A stretch of DNA of 64,000 bases from Paenibacillus oralis. GTDB taxonomy: Bacteria; Bacillota; Bacilli; Paenibacillales; Paenibacillaceae. This document shows, in pieces, positions 54,281-62,963 of the stretch. A program made the translations under genes and the position numbers. The notes below the pieces were generated by a model. The model searched no databases and was not told the DNA's origin. It worked only from the letters and a program-made list of their open reading frames with translations. Positions within the stretch are counted from its first letter, which is position 1; each line of letters begins with the position of its first letter. The DNA is taken from the NCBI RefSeq assembly GCF_003863965.1, contig NZ_RRCN01000001.1:2800527-2864526 (forward strand), in the 5' to 3' direction.

Positions 54281-55206
54281 TGGAATTCGAGCTGGCTGTG
54301 GAGCTGATCGGGGCCGTAAAACACGGGCGCAGGAAAACGATCGGCCCGCTGAATCTGCAAATTCCCGCAGGCTATATCGTCGCTTTGGTCGGACCCAACG
54401 GAGCGGGAAAAAGCACGATTATGCAGATGATTTTGCAGATCGTCGCACCGGATGAGGGGGAAATCAAATGGTGCGGCCAAGCGCCGGCCGGCGAGCTGCC
54501 GGTTGAAATTCGCCGGCAAATCGGGTACGTTCCCGAAAACCCGGCGGTGGATGAGAACTTTATGACCCCGGAAGAAGCGGCAAAATTCCGCTCCCATTGG
54601 TACCCGGATTGGGACGCGAAGCGGTTTGAGCGGTTAATGGACCGTTTTGACGTGCCGCGGCGCGAACGTTTAAACCGGATGTCCAAAGGCGAACGGCGCA
54701 AATTCGAAATCGCCGCCGCGCTGGCGGCCAAACCGAAGCTGCTGCTGCTTGACGAGCCTTCGTCGGGGCTTGACCCGTTCGCCTGGGGAACGATGATCGA
54801 GGAGCTGCGTGATTTTATGGACGAAGGAGGCGAAGCGGTGTCGATCGTGCTCAGCACGCATATGGTCGAAGAAGTGAAGCGGCTGGCCGATTGCATCGCC
54901 CTCGTTCATGAAGGCCAAGTGCTGGGCATGGCCGAAAAAGACCTGCTGCTTGGAAGCTGGAAAGAATTTTGGCTCAAAGGGGAAAACTTGACGCCGGGTG
55001 ATTTCCCCGGCGCCGTAATTTCCCGGGAGAATGGCCCCGGCATCAGCAAGCTGGCCGTTAGGAACAATGGCGATTTTACGCAGTGGTGCGAAGACCATGG
55101 ACTGCAGGTGATTCAGAGCCGGAGTCTGGAGTTGGAGGAAATTTTGAAGTTATGGTTGCAGGGTTATCCTCCGGGTGATTTTTTGACGAGAGAAGGGGAG
55201 AAGTAA
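54280..55206 (+). CDS. ABC transporter ATPase (YtrB-like)
   Basis: A 308-residue ATPase: Walker A GPNGAGKST, signature MSKGERRKFEI, Walker B LLLLDEPSSGLD, switch His in LSTHMVEE. It probably drives the permease at 53102. Its start overlaps the gntR stop (TGATG arrangement) and its own stop overlaps the next ATPase by one base. The C-terminal ~90 residues form a regulatory-like tail common in drug-export ATPases. Confidence 0.88.
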   Translation: MEFELAVELIGAVKHGRRKTIGPLNLQIPAGYIVALVGPNGAGKSTIMQMILQIVAPDEGEIKWCGQAPAGELPVEIRRQIGYVPENPAVDENFMTPEEAAKFRSHWYPDWDAKRFERLMDRFDVPRRERLNRMSKGERRKFEIAAALAAKPKLLLLDEPSSGLDPFAWGTMIEELRDFMDEGGEAVSIVLSTHMVEEVKRLADCIALVHEGQVLGMAEKDLLLGSWKEFWLKGENLTPGDFPGAVISRENGPGISKLAVRNNGDFTQWCEDHGLQVIQSRSLELEEILKLWLQGYPPGDFLTREGEK

Positions 55207-56111
55207 TGGCATATCCGTTGGTTTTGGAAAACGTGGTGAAGCAGTTCGGTGAAAAAACGGCCGTTAATCATATTTCGCTTCGGGTGGAGGAAGGAGAAAT
55301 TTACGGTCTGCTTGGCGCAAACGGGGCCGGCAAAACGACGACGATGCGAATGGTGCTGGGGCTGATCTATCCGGACAGCGGACGCATTTTGTACCATGGC
55401 AAGCCGTACGGCAGGGAACTCCAGCACGAGATGGGGTATTTGCCGGAGGAAAGGGGCATGTACCCCAAGGTGAAGGTTAGCGACCAAATCATTTATTTGG
55501 CCCGCCTAAGAGGGATGTCTGCGGCGGAGGCCGACAAAAGCCTGAAATATTGGCTCGAACGCTTCGAAGTGCCGGAATATTACGACAAAAAAATCGAGGA
55601 ATTGTCCAAAGGGAACCAGCAAAAAATGGGCTTTATCGCCGCCGTCGTCCACAAGCCGAAGATCGTCATCATGGACGAGGCGTTCAGCGGGCTGGATCCG
55701 GTTAACGTCGAGTTGCTCAAGGCGACGGTGAAGGAGCTGCGCGATCAGGGCACCAGCATTTTATTTTCCACGCACCGGATGGAGCATGTGGAGGAACTGT
55801 GCCGCAACATTACGATTTTGCACCGCTCCAACACGGTACTGCAAGGCAATTTGCAGGAACTCAAAAAACTTTATCCCCGCGAAGAGGTGCTGCTGAAAAC
55901 GGCGGGGGAAGTGACCGGCCTGGAAAGTGTAGCCGGCGTTAAAGCGGTGGAGCGGACAGGTAACGGTTATTTGCTCCGGATCAAGGATGCATCCGCCGCG
56001 CAGCCCATTCTGAAAAAAGCGCTGGAATCCGCCGAGGTGGAGCATTTTGAAATCAAGGAGCCGACGCTCAACCAAATCTTTATTCGGGAGGTGGGTGATT
56101 CGAATGAATAA
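55206..56111 (+). CDS. ABC transporter ATPase (NatA-like)
   Basis: A 301-residue ATPase: Walker A GANGAGKTT, signature LSKGNQQKMGF, Walker B IVIMDEAFSGLD, switch FSTHRMEH. A C-terminal DUF4162-like extension (TLNQIFIREVGD) matches NatA-type proteins. It pairs with the permease that begins 8 bp before its end. The substrate could be Na+ or an antimicrobial, as in NatAB-type exporters. Confidence 0.88.
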   Translation: MAYPLVLENVVKQFGEKTAVNHISLRVEEGEIYGLLGANGAGKTTTMRMVLGLIYPDSGRILYHGKPYGRELQHEMGYLPEERGMYPKVKVSDQIIYLARLRGMSAAEADKSLKYWLERFEVPEYYDKKIEELSKGNQQKMGFIAAVVHKPKIVIMDEAFSGLDPVNVELLKATVKELRDQGTSILFSTHRMEHVEELCRNITILHRSNTVLQGNLQELKKLYPREEVLLKTAGEVTGLESVAGVKAVERTGNGYLLRIKDASAAQPILKKALESAEVEHFEIKEPTLNQIFIREVGDSNE

Positions 56112-57381
56112 AATGCGCACGGTGATCGGCTTTACGTTTATGAACAAGGTGCGGACAAAAGCTTTTATCATCACGACGGTCGTGTTGGCTTTGCTCGTTT
56201 CCGTCGGCCTGCATGTGCCTTATTTTATCGATAAATTTACCGGAGGCGACAACTCACCGTCGAAGATTGGCGTTGTCTATGCCGGACAGCCGGAGCTGGC
56301 GGAGGCCTTAACGGCCTATACGGAAAAGCAGCCGGCAGCTAATTTTACGCTGATCCCCTACGAAAACGCGGATGAGACCGCGCTGGATCAAGAGCTCGAG
56401 GCAAGCAAAATCGACGGTTATTTGCAGTTTGCCCCCGGGGCGGATAGCGGTTTTCCGGCGGTGACTTATACGTCTGAGTCCGGCCAGATGAAGGCGGAAC
56501 TGCAAACCGCCCTGCAGGCGGCGCTGCAGCACGTGAAAGTGCAGTACATTACGAAAGGCATGCTGAATGAAGCCCAAATCGCCGCGCTCAACGCGCCGGT
56601 TCAGATCGATGCGGTAAAGTCCGCCGCGGAAGCGGGTCAGGCCGGAAGCAGCGGGGCGGAGCCCGGCGCGATCAACTATGTCGTCGTATACGCGCTGATC
56701 ATCCTGTTCTTCATGACGATCACCATGACCGGGAATATGATTGCCTCCGAGGTGACGGCGGAAAAAAGCTCGCGCATTATGGAGATTCTCATTACGAGCG
56801 TGTCGCCGCTGGCGCAGATGTTCGGCAAAATCATCGGCATGTTTTTTATCGGCTTGCTGCAGATTTTCGTGTTTGCGGCTGTTATCGCGATCAACGTTTC
56901 GCTGCCGTACAATCAGCCGGTGCTGGCCGATTTCAACCTCGATTTGTCGCAAATACGCGTCGAGGTGCTGGTGCTTGGCCTGATCTTCTATATCCTCGGC
57001 TACTTCCTGTACGCTACGCTGTTCGCCGCCATCGGCTCGCTGGTGAGCCGGACGGAGGAGCTTGGCCAGGCGGTGATGCCGATTACGATGCTGTCGCTGG
57101 TCGCTTTTTATATCGGGATATTCAGCTTGAGCAGCCCCGATTCGGTACTGCTTAAGGTGAGCTCTTATATCCCGTTCGTTTCGCCCGTATCGATGATCGT
57201 CCGGATCGGCGTCGGAACAACGCCGGTGTGGGAGATCGCGCTTTCGCTGCTCATCCTCACCGTCGCGATTTTCCTGTTCGGCTGGCTCTCGGCGAAAATT
57301 TACCGCACGGGCGTGCTGCTATACGGCAAACGTCCAACGCTGAAAGAGCTGCGCAAGGCGATGAAGGCTTACCGGATATAG
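56104..57381 (+). CDS. ABC transporter permease (NatB-like)
   Basis: A 425-residue ABC-2 membrane subunit. One N-terminal helix, a ~180-residue external domain, then five to six helices near the C-terminus (from about residue 195). NatB-like motif TAEKSSRIMEILITSVSP is clear. It exports with the ATPase upstream. The start at 56104 has GGGAGGTG about 8 bp before. It is the last gene of the operon; the DNA becomes AT-rich just after it. Confidence 0.88.
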   Translation: MNKMRTVIGFTFMNKVRTKAFIITTVVLALLVSVGLHVPYFIDKFTGGDNSPSKIGVVYAGQPELAEALTAYTEKQPAANFTLIPYENADETALDQELEASKIDGYLQFAPGADSGFPAVTYTSESGQMKAELQTALQAALQHVKVQYITKGMLNEAQIAALNAPVQIDAVKSAAEAGQAGSSGAEPGAINYVVVYALIILFFMTITMTGNMIASEVTAEKSSRIMEILITSVSPLAQMFGKIIGMFFIGLLQIFVFAAVIAINVSLPYNQPVLADFNLDLSQIRVEVLVLGLIFYILGYFLYATLFAAIGSLVSRTEELGQAVMPITMLSLVAFYIGIFSLSSPDSVLLKVSSYIPFVSPVSMIVRIGVGTTPVWEIALSLLILTVAIFLFGWLSAKIYRTGVLLYGKRPTLKELRKAMKAYRI

Positions 57382-57524
57382 CTGGGAAAGCGGTCAATAA
57401 TTGAGCTGCTTCATAAATTGCTGAGAAATATATATAAAATTCATTTGGTCAAAATAAACGTTTCTGGCTGAGGGTACGGTTATAACCAGATGAATCAAAA
57501 AAGGATGAGCGGTTGTGCTCATTT

Positions 57525-57558
57525 AGCCTGTTGAGAAACCCTCAACAGGCTATTTTTC
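57525..57558 (+). terminator. Terminator at the border of the AT-rich segment
   Basis: Stem AGCCTGTTGAG / CTCAACAGGCT with an AAACC-type loop, then TATTTTTCTG. Its left part recurs at 60768-60795. Confidence 0.85.
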
Positions 57559-57879
57559 TGTCTCTGCTACTTATTCATTCACCGCGTTACGAACGCTTGT
57601 ATATCTGTCAAGAAAAACAGGAATTAACTTACGGGAGGTTTCCGCCAAGTATAAATCGAACCCTCAGGTCTGAAAAAACTGCCCGTCGCTTAGGGAAGAG
57701 AAAAAACATAGAGGTGTTACCACATCACTCTATAAGCGAGAGACATACTACAAAATAATGAATAAATTGACCATAGTACAAAAAAAGTATATATTTGTAA
57801 TATACATAAAATTCCAGATGCCGGCATTGTGGATGTAATCCTTAATCTATTGAAAATATAAAAATAAGGAGTGGTTTCA
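57559..57879. other. AT-rich gap without a gene
   Basis: An 81-codon open frame ends here but has no ribosome site or domain. No promoter for the next gene could be fixed, though TATATTTGTAATATAC-like strings occur near 57790. Confidence 0.4.
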
Positions 57880-59244
57880 TTGGACTCATCTACGATACTT
57901 GCTGAAGTTATTTCTTATATGAAACAGAACGATTTAAACACAAGACAGCTTGCTATAAAGCTAGATATTAACGTAGGGACACTTAGTTATTTATTAAATG
58001 GTAACCGAACCTTAACCGTCGATCATTTGGATCGTGTTACAGAGATATTGGGATTTCCTAAAGGACATTTCTATGAAAACTACATTAATGAGTTTCTAAA
58101 AGATATTAATCCGAACTGGAGAAGAATCGGCCCCTTTCTTCATAAGTGTGCTGAATTAGGTAAGTTGGACTGTATTCATGAAATGGCAAGTTTTTTACTG
58201 GATGATTTGATGTATTCCACTCCATTGTTTGAACTGGCCGAGGAATTATTCGGAAGCGGAAATTATAAGGCGGCAGAAATACTGTATGAAAATGTAGCCA
58301 TGAGCGAGAGAAAGCAATATTCTGAACGATTGGCCTTATGTCAATACCGACTGTTTAAAATACGGATTGGGAAAGATCAGGTATCAAATTTTAGGATTGC
58401 ATGTCAATTTGAACCCTATATTGAACGAATGGATGAAATCCAGCAACTAGACGCACTAAAAGACTTAGCTAATTTGTATCGTTCTCTTCATCAATGGGAC
58501 CGGGTGGAAATATTGGCAAATGAAATGGAAAATAAAGCTAAGATACATTATTACAGAGAAGCGCGTTCCGAGATAGCACTTCAGGAAATACAAAGCAAGT
58601 TGAGTAGACCGCTTTTTGTTTATTTAGCTTACCCAAAACTTCTGAAGGCAAATGTATATGAAAGCAGGAATGATTTTAAAAAAGCTTTGCAATTAACATA
58701 CGACTACGCCGATCTAAGCTGGGTAAAAGAAAAAGATTCTGAGACCCTATACTGGTTGAATTTATCCAAGGAATGGGCAATAGCTAATATCTATGCTAAT
58801 AAGCTTATGGGAGGTGATATAAGTGTTTTAGGAGAATATGTAGAATACATAAAGGGTCAACCGGATGAGATGCTTGTAGCTTTAGTTAATATTATGTATG
58901 CCGCAAATCGTTATGAAATTGATGTGGATCATATTCTCCAACAATTTAATTCAGAAATCGAAACATTTGTATATCCACAAACGAATGATTTGTATAAAAG
59001 TCAGGTCATCCCTGATTACTACCCTGGTTTTTTATATGACTTATCACTATATTTTCATCGTAAAGGTGACTACATAATAGGATTTAAATATATGCTGCAA
59101 GGTTTGGAAAATTCAGTTATGATTAATAAGGAGGACAGTATTATTAAGTTCATGGTTTTATTTGAACAATTCAGACATGCGGCTACTGAAGAGATTTGTT
59201 TAAAGTATAAAAATATAATTAGTGAGGTGTATCAGGTAGTATGA
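57880..59244 (+). CDS. RRNPP-type HTH-TPR regulator (peptide receptor candidate)
   Basis: A 454-residue protein: an XRE/HTH_3 domain at residues ~8-60 (NTRQLAIKLDINVGTLSYLL, then LDRVTEILGFP) followed by about 390 residues of helical repeats of the tetratricopeptide type (AAEILYENVAMSERKQYSER, HQWDRVEILANEMENKAK). This is the layout of PlcR/NprR/AimR-like quorum-sensing receptors, which bind small imported peptides and alter DNA binding. TTG at 57880 with AAGGAG is chosen. Its stop overlaps, as ATGA, a 37-codon gene with a signal peptide, the expected place of the cognate signal. GC content is far below that of the rest of the window. Confidence 0.8.
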   Translation: MDSSTILAEVISYMKQNDLNTRQLAIKLDINVGTLSYLLNGNRTLTVDHLDRVTEILGFPKGHFYENYINEFLKDINPNWRRIGPFLHKCAELGKLDCIHEMASFLLDDLMYSTPLFELAEELFGSGNYKAAEILYENVAMSERKQYSERLALCQYRLFKIRIGKDQVSNFRIACQFEPYIERMDEIQQLDALKDLANLYRSLHQWDRVEILANEMENKAKIHYYREARSEIALQEIQSKLSRPLFVYLAYPKLLKANVYESRNDFKKALQLTYDYADLSWVKEKDSETLYWLNLSKEWAIANIYANKLMGGDISVLGEYVEYIKGQPDEMLVALVNIMYAANRYEIDVDHILQQFNSEIETFVYPQTNDLYKSQVIPDYYPGFLYDLSLYFHRKGDYIIGFKYMLQGLENSVMINKEDSIIKFMVLFEQFRHAATEEICLKYKNIISEVYQVV

Positions 59245-59354
59245 AAAAGAAATTGATCTGCAGCCTTCTTTTATCGTTAGCACTAATTCTACCTGTTTCG
59301 GGTTTGCTTCAGCAACCTATTTTTACCATATTAGCTCAACATGGTGGTTATTAG
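59241..59354 (+). CDS. Candidate signalling pro-peptide, 37 residues
   Basis: The ATG overlaps the receptor stop codon (ATGA), so translation is likely coupled. The product begins MKKK, then has a hydrophobic core (residues ~5-23, LICSLLLSLALILPVSGLL) and a short tail ending ILAQHGGY. Positive end, secretion signal and short C-terminal segment fit Phr/PapR/AimP-like pro-peptides (about 40-50 residues), where the last 5-10 residues are the signal. Caution: one inserted base near codon 20 would give a classical cleavage site (GFASA), so this could instead be the start of a decayed secreted protein. Confidence 0.6.
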   Translation: MKKKLICSLLLSLALILPVSGLLQQPIFTILAQHGGY

Positions 59355-59358
59355 TTAA

Positions 59359-59505
59359 GGCTCTACGCAAAATATAGTGCTTAAAAATGAAAATGCGTTG
59401 GCTATAAATTTTCAATTTGATTAACAATGTGGTGAAATTAATGCGGTTACTACACCCTTAGCCCTCGGTTGTAGTGCCTATGGAGTTATGGAGATATTAG
59501 ATTGA
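59359..59505 (+). pseudogene. Possible decayed coding fragment downstream of the peptide gene
   Basis: One frame reads sensibly from 59359 to a TGA at 59503 with a single internal TAA at 59422 and no start codon. It encodes QNIVLKNENALAINFQFD, stop, then CGEINAVTTPLALGCSAYGV. This could be the rest of a secreted peptide whose start is the signal sequence at 59241, now broken by frameshifts. No family was recognised. Confidence 0.35.
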
Positions 59506-59508
59506 GAA

Positions 59509-59546
59509 AAAAGACGGTTGAGTAAAATTCTCACCCGTCTTTTCTT
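59509..59546 (+). terminator. Terminator of the receptor-peptide unit
   Basis: Stem AAAAGACGGTTGAG / CTCACCCGTCTTTT with a 7-nt loop, then CTTGT. It ends the receptor-peptide transcript; T/A-rich on both sides, so it may act in both directions. Confidence 0.85.
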
Positions 59547-59708
59547 GTATGTCCAAACCGTGAGAGAGGTTATTTGAAAAAATTATCTCTCTCCCTTAAC
59601 AACAGCCAAAGAATTTGCAATTTTTTGCAAGTATTCTATAGCTGCGTCTTCTTTGATATGCTTACCATTTATTTTCTCTTACTATTGTCATAATTATATT
59701 ATTAGTGA

Positions 59709-59990
59709 TTATTTATGGAGAACATCCGCGTATTCGGAGAGACGTTCGAATCGTCCCTTGGCAAACGGGCATAAGGGTAAAATCTTAATACCGTTTTCCC
59801 GCGCGTATTCCACCATAGCTTTGACCAGCTTATCGCCAAGCCCTTGTCCTCGGTAAGCATTTTCGACCAAAGTGTGATCAATAATGTAGAGCTCCGGACT
59901 TGAGATTACATACGTCATCACCGCAGCAATGCCGCCGTTATCTCGAATAAGAAATCTTTTATTAGCGGTATCATGATCTACAATATGCAT
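59709..59990 (-). CDS. Small GNAT N-acetyltransferase, YjdJ-like
   Basis: A 93-residue minimal GNAT protein (acetyl-CoA loop in ENAYRGQGLGDKLVKAMVEYA; C-terminal LCPFAKGRFERLSEYADVL). This is the N-acetyltransferase-like family that includes E. coli YjdJ, whose substrate is not known. The start at 59990 has AGAGGG 6 bp upstream; an ATG two codons earlier overlaps the stop of the ferredoxin-like gene. It forms a two-gene operon with that YjdI-like gene. Confidence 0.8.
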   Translation of the reverse strand: MHIVDHDTANKRFLIRDNGGIAAVMTYVISSPELYIIDHTLVENAYRGQGLGDKLVKAMVEYARENGIKILPLCPFAKGRFERLSEYADVLHK

Positions 59991-59992
59991 GT

Positions 59993-60235
59993 TCATCCCT
60001 CTTTCTTTGTTGAATATTCACCGTTCAGAAGTCTATACGTCAGTGCTCCGCTTGGACAGGTGTCAATATGTCGGGCAATTGCCTCCATAGTGTCAGCATC
60101 GGGATTAACCCAAGGACGCTTGCTTAAATCAAAAACACCAGGGAGACCTTTTACGCAAATACCGGAATGAATGCATACCTCCGAATTAAACATTACCTCG
60201 ATATCTTTACCATAGTATACTTTCTGATTACTCAT
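59993..60235 (-). CDS. Divergent 4Fe-4S mono-cluster protein, YjdI-like
   Basis: An 80-residue ferredoxin-like protein (Fer4_19). Cysteines in EVCIHSGICVKGLPGVF and IDTCPSGALTYRLL give a single [4Fe-4S] site. It is the E. coli YjdI type, which is usually next to YjdJ, as here. Function is unknown; electron transfer is inferred from the cluster motif. The start is at 60235, with AGGATGTGAAAGAATT upstream. Confidence 0.82.
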   Translation of the reverse strand: MSNQKVYYGKDIEVMFNSEVCIHSGICVKGLPGVFDLSKRPWVNPDADTMEAIARHIDTCPSGALTYRLLNGEYSTKKEG

Positions 60236-60281
60236 AATTCTTTCACATCCTTCACTTATGAGTTTGTTTAAAGACCAAGAT

Positions 60282-60773
60282 TCATTCTTCGAAAGCTATC
60301 AGAAATCTGTCCAAATGGCGAAGCGTTGATTCGTCGTCCAATTCTCTGGTGGTTTCATTCGGTTTTTCGTGATTGCTGCCGATGAGAACCTTCAGACCCG
60401 GCATCGGTATAGGCATTCATGGCAAGCAGTGTCTGTCTCACCTGGTCTTGTGACTGCGCTGTCCCCCCACTGCCCGGAGTAGCACTTGCAATCGCAAAAG
60501 TTTATTGAAACAGCACTGAGCTTTTACTCGGACGCAGGTGACAATCAGAACACCGTCCGCTTTTCGAATGCTTTCTTTAAATTCGGCAACCGACTGGGGA
60601 TCGCCTTGGCTCTCGATGTCAGAATTATAAAGAGGAATCGTTGATAAGTCAACGTGATGACTTTCCCAATGCTTTGGCGCAAGCTCTTTCACAGCCTTTA
60701 ACACCCTTCTATTGAAAGAACCTTCACGAAGACTTCCGCATATGGCAGTGATGGTGAGTTTGTTTTCGCTCAT
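60282..60773 (-). pseudogene. NADPH-dependent FMN reductase, frameshifted and partly deleted
   Basis: The 5' part encodes a good flavodoxin-like start (TITAICGSLREGSFNRRVL, then VDLSTIPLYNSDIE and DGVLIVT). After GVLIVT the frame breaks, and the expected FMN-binding PEYN segment is missing. A second frame then gives FAIASATPGSGGTAQSQDQV and RQTLLAMNAYT, and a third gives VLIGSNHEKPNETT to a stop at 60282. So at least two frameshifts plus a deletion of roughly 20-30 codons inactivate it. An intact relative would be ~180 residues. Confidence 0.8.
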
Positions 60774-60976
60774 TCAGCTTGTTGAGAAACCCTCACAAAT
60801 GCCTTTCTAAGCAATAATCACCAAAACAACTGATCTGCTTCACGAATACTATTTCTATGTCAATATACGATATTGATAAAATTAAAGCCTATTTTGAAGG
60901 AAACATGATGAAAAATATACTATTCTTAAAGTGAATGGTCTATTCAATTCATCTTTTATTACAGGAGGAAAATTAT

Positions 60977-61156
60977 ATGCTTCTTCAAATTATGTTAGTT
61001 GCTATTTTCTTAACCTGTTTATATTTTTTGTTTCGGGCCTTAATCAGCGCTGCTTGGTTTGAAAAATTAGCTAAGCGTCAATCCAAAAGATTTAATCATA
61101 ATAGTGAGGATTACTTGTATATGAACGATGACGAAAACAACAGAGATAGAAACTAA
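60977..61156 (+). CDS. Small membrane protein, 59 residues
   Basis: One N-terminal helix (LLQIMLVAIFLTCLYFLFRAL) followed by a basic then acidic polar tail (KRQSKRFN, YMNDDENNRDRN). Perfect ribosome site AGGAGG with 10 bp to the ATG at 60977. No family recognised. It is preceded by AT-rich promoter-like sequence and stands alone between the FMN reductase remnant and the AraC gene. Confidence 0.65.
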   Translation: MLLQIMLVAIFLTCLYFLFRALISAAWFEKLAKRQSKRFNHNSEDYLYMNDDENNRDRN

Positions 61157-61224
61157 AAAAAGTCGCTGTCGCTTCTGGGCTTAGATAGTTAGACATTATT
61201 AGATTAAGGAATTCATCATAGAAT

Positions 61225-62118
61225 TCAAAATCGTTGTAACGCTTGGATATTTTTTCTATAATTCAGTGGCGTCAAGCCTATTTCATTACGAAAAACATAT
61301 GAAAAGTAACTCGCACTTTGAAATCCGCATCTTATCGCAATTTCGCTAATAGATCTATTTGTTTCCGTCAGCATCTCACAGCTCTTCTGAATGCGATACC
61401 GCACTAGATACGAGTTAGGCGTTTTCCCAGTATATTTGCCAAATAATTCGCAACATTTGCTCCGACAGACAGACCCAACGGCAGCAATTTCATTGAGCGT
61501 TATTTTTGAATCATAGTGATGATGAATAAATCCAGTCATATTCCTAAGAGTAACCCACGACTGGTTATCGTTAACTTGCCCAGGAACCTTCTGTATATGA
61601 TCACTGATGGTTGCACAAAGCTCTGCAGCCAAAGAATGAAGTCGTAGTGGGTTATATGAAGTGCTGTTCATTTCCTTATAAGTTTGATCTAAAGCTAGTA
61701 GGATATCTTTTTCCCAATTACTTTGCTGAGTAATTAAAATGTAGTCTTCAGTATTTGAACCGAATTTCTCTTCAAAGTATGTTTTGCCCAAATATGTGTT
61801 TTCTCCAAACAGTGCGGGATGTATTGCAATGACGATGAATGAACAATTGACTTTTTTAGAAGAAAAACCATAGTGAAGGCGTCTGCTATTAACGAAAAAG
61901 CCATTTCCTTGCACAATATTCACAATTTCTCCATTCACAAAATATTCCATCTCCCCATCCAGCACTAAGATGAACTCTAAGTCCGGATGCCAGTGGCACG
62001 CAGCAGCATATTTATCAAATTGATTTAGTGATCCTTTTCGTACGTAAAGGGGGAAATCGGGAAGATTGTAATTTAGTTCTTCCGATAAGTCGGAGAATAC
62101 TTCCAGCTTTACATTCAT
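61225..62118 (-). CDS. AraC family transcriptional regulator with cupin domain
   Basis: A 297-residue regulator. The N-terminal cupin (residues ~30-120, including ACHWHPDLEFILVLDGEMEYF) binds a small molecule such as a sugar. The C-terminal double helix-turn-helix (residues ~195-292, ISEIAIRCGFQSASYFSYVF and IGLTPLNYR) binds DNA. It is divergent from the acetyltransferase gene, with 186 bp between, and probably regulates that gene and the MATE gene behind it. The start at 62118 has AGGGAGATG upstream. Confidence 0.88.
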   Translation of the reverse strand: MNVKLEVFSDLSEELNYNLPDFPLYVRKGSLNQFDKYAAACHWHPDLEFILVLDGEMEYFVNGEIVNIVQGNGFFVNSRRLHYGFSSKKVNCSFIVIAIHPALFGENTYLGKTYFEEKFGSNTEDYILITQQSNWEKDILLALDQTYKEMNSTSYNPLRLHSLAAELCATISDHIQKVPGQVNDNQSWVTLRNMTGFIHHHYDSKITLNEIAAVGSVCRSKCCELFGKYTGKTPNSYLVRYRIQKSCEMLTETNRSISEIAIRCGFQSASYFSYVFRNEIGLTPLNYRKNIQALQRF

Positions 62119-62304
62119 TGTTCATCTCCCTAAAAAGAAAATACGATTTTGATAAAATTATATTTGATTTTGGTGGATAAAACCACAATGAGATAATACA
62201 ATTTTGATAACTTCTAAGAAAGAAAATAATAGATGTTGAAACAGCTGGTTAAGCCGTTATAACGTAAACAGCTAAAATTTTGGCTTTATAAGGAGAGAAA
62301 AAAT

Positions 62305-62925
62305 ATGACTATGAGAGAACGAATTGCTTCTGGAAAGTTATTTACTGATTACTGTGAAGGACTGCCTGAAGACAGAATGCAGGCGAAAAAAAGAATGCTT
62401 GCCTTCAATTCAACGGGACCAGATGCCTTGGATAAGCGCGCCCAGCTTATGTCTGAAATATTTGGCAAAGAAACAAATGCGTGGATTGAACCGCCTTTCT
62501 ACTTTTGCTATGGAACAAACATTGAAATTGGTGAAGGATCTTACATTAATTTTAATTGCAATTTTGTTGACGACACTAAGATTATTATCGGGAAAAATGT
62601 GATGTTCGGACCAGCTGTAACAATTGCTACTGTGGGACATCCGATCCACCCGGATTATCGGGGATATATGTTCGCAGATTCTGTGAAAATCGAGAACAAT
62701 TGTTGGATCGGGGCAAATGTCACAATCTGTCCTGGGGTCACCATCGGTGAAAATACTGTTATTGGTGCCGGGAGTGTAGTAACCAAAGATATTCCGGCGA
62801 ACTCCGTAGCCGTTGGCAATCCTTGCAAAGTAATGCGCACGATCGATGAACATGACCAAAAATATTATTACAAAGACAGAGAAATTACGAAAGAAGATCT
62901 GGATGAAGAAGCCAATTTGAGATGA
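62305..62925 (+). CDS. Sugar O-acetyltransferase (Maa/LacA family)
   Basis: A 206-residue hexapeptide-repeat acetyltransferase. A Maa N-terminal segment (MTMRERIASGKLFTDY) is followed by the left-handed beta helix (IGEGSYINFNCNFVDDTKI, CPGVTIGENTVIGAGSVVTKDI). The catalytic His is in TVGHPIHPDYR. It moves an acetyl group from acetyl-CoA to maltose-, galactoside- or similar sugars. Ribosome site AAGGAGAG. A MATE exporter starts 38 bp downstream, so acetylated product export is conceivable. Confidence 0.9.
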   Translation: MTMRERIASGKLFTDYCEGLPEDRMQAKKRMLAFNSTGPDALDKRAQLMSEIFGKETNAWIEPPFYFCYGTNIEIGEGSYINFNCNFVDDTKIIIGKNVMFGPAVTIATVGHPIHPDYRGYMFADSVKIENNCWIGANVTICPGVTIGENTVIGAGSVVTKDIPANSVAVGNPCKVMRTIDEHDQKYYYKDREITKEDLDEEANLR

Positions 62926-62963
62926 ATCAATAGATGAGGGAGTTTTATGAAAGCAGGGGTAGA

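Noticed and set aside
57513-57758. 81-residue open frame in the AT-rich gap
   Set aside because: Overlaps a terminator, no ribosome site, no recognisable domain.
59653-59856. 67-residue open frame opposite the YjdJ-like gene
   Set aside because: Shadow of a good gene on the other strand.
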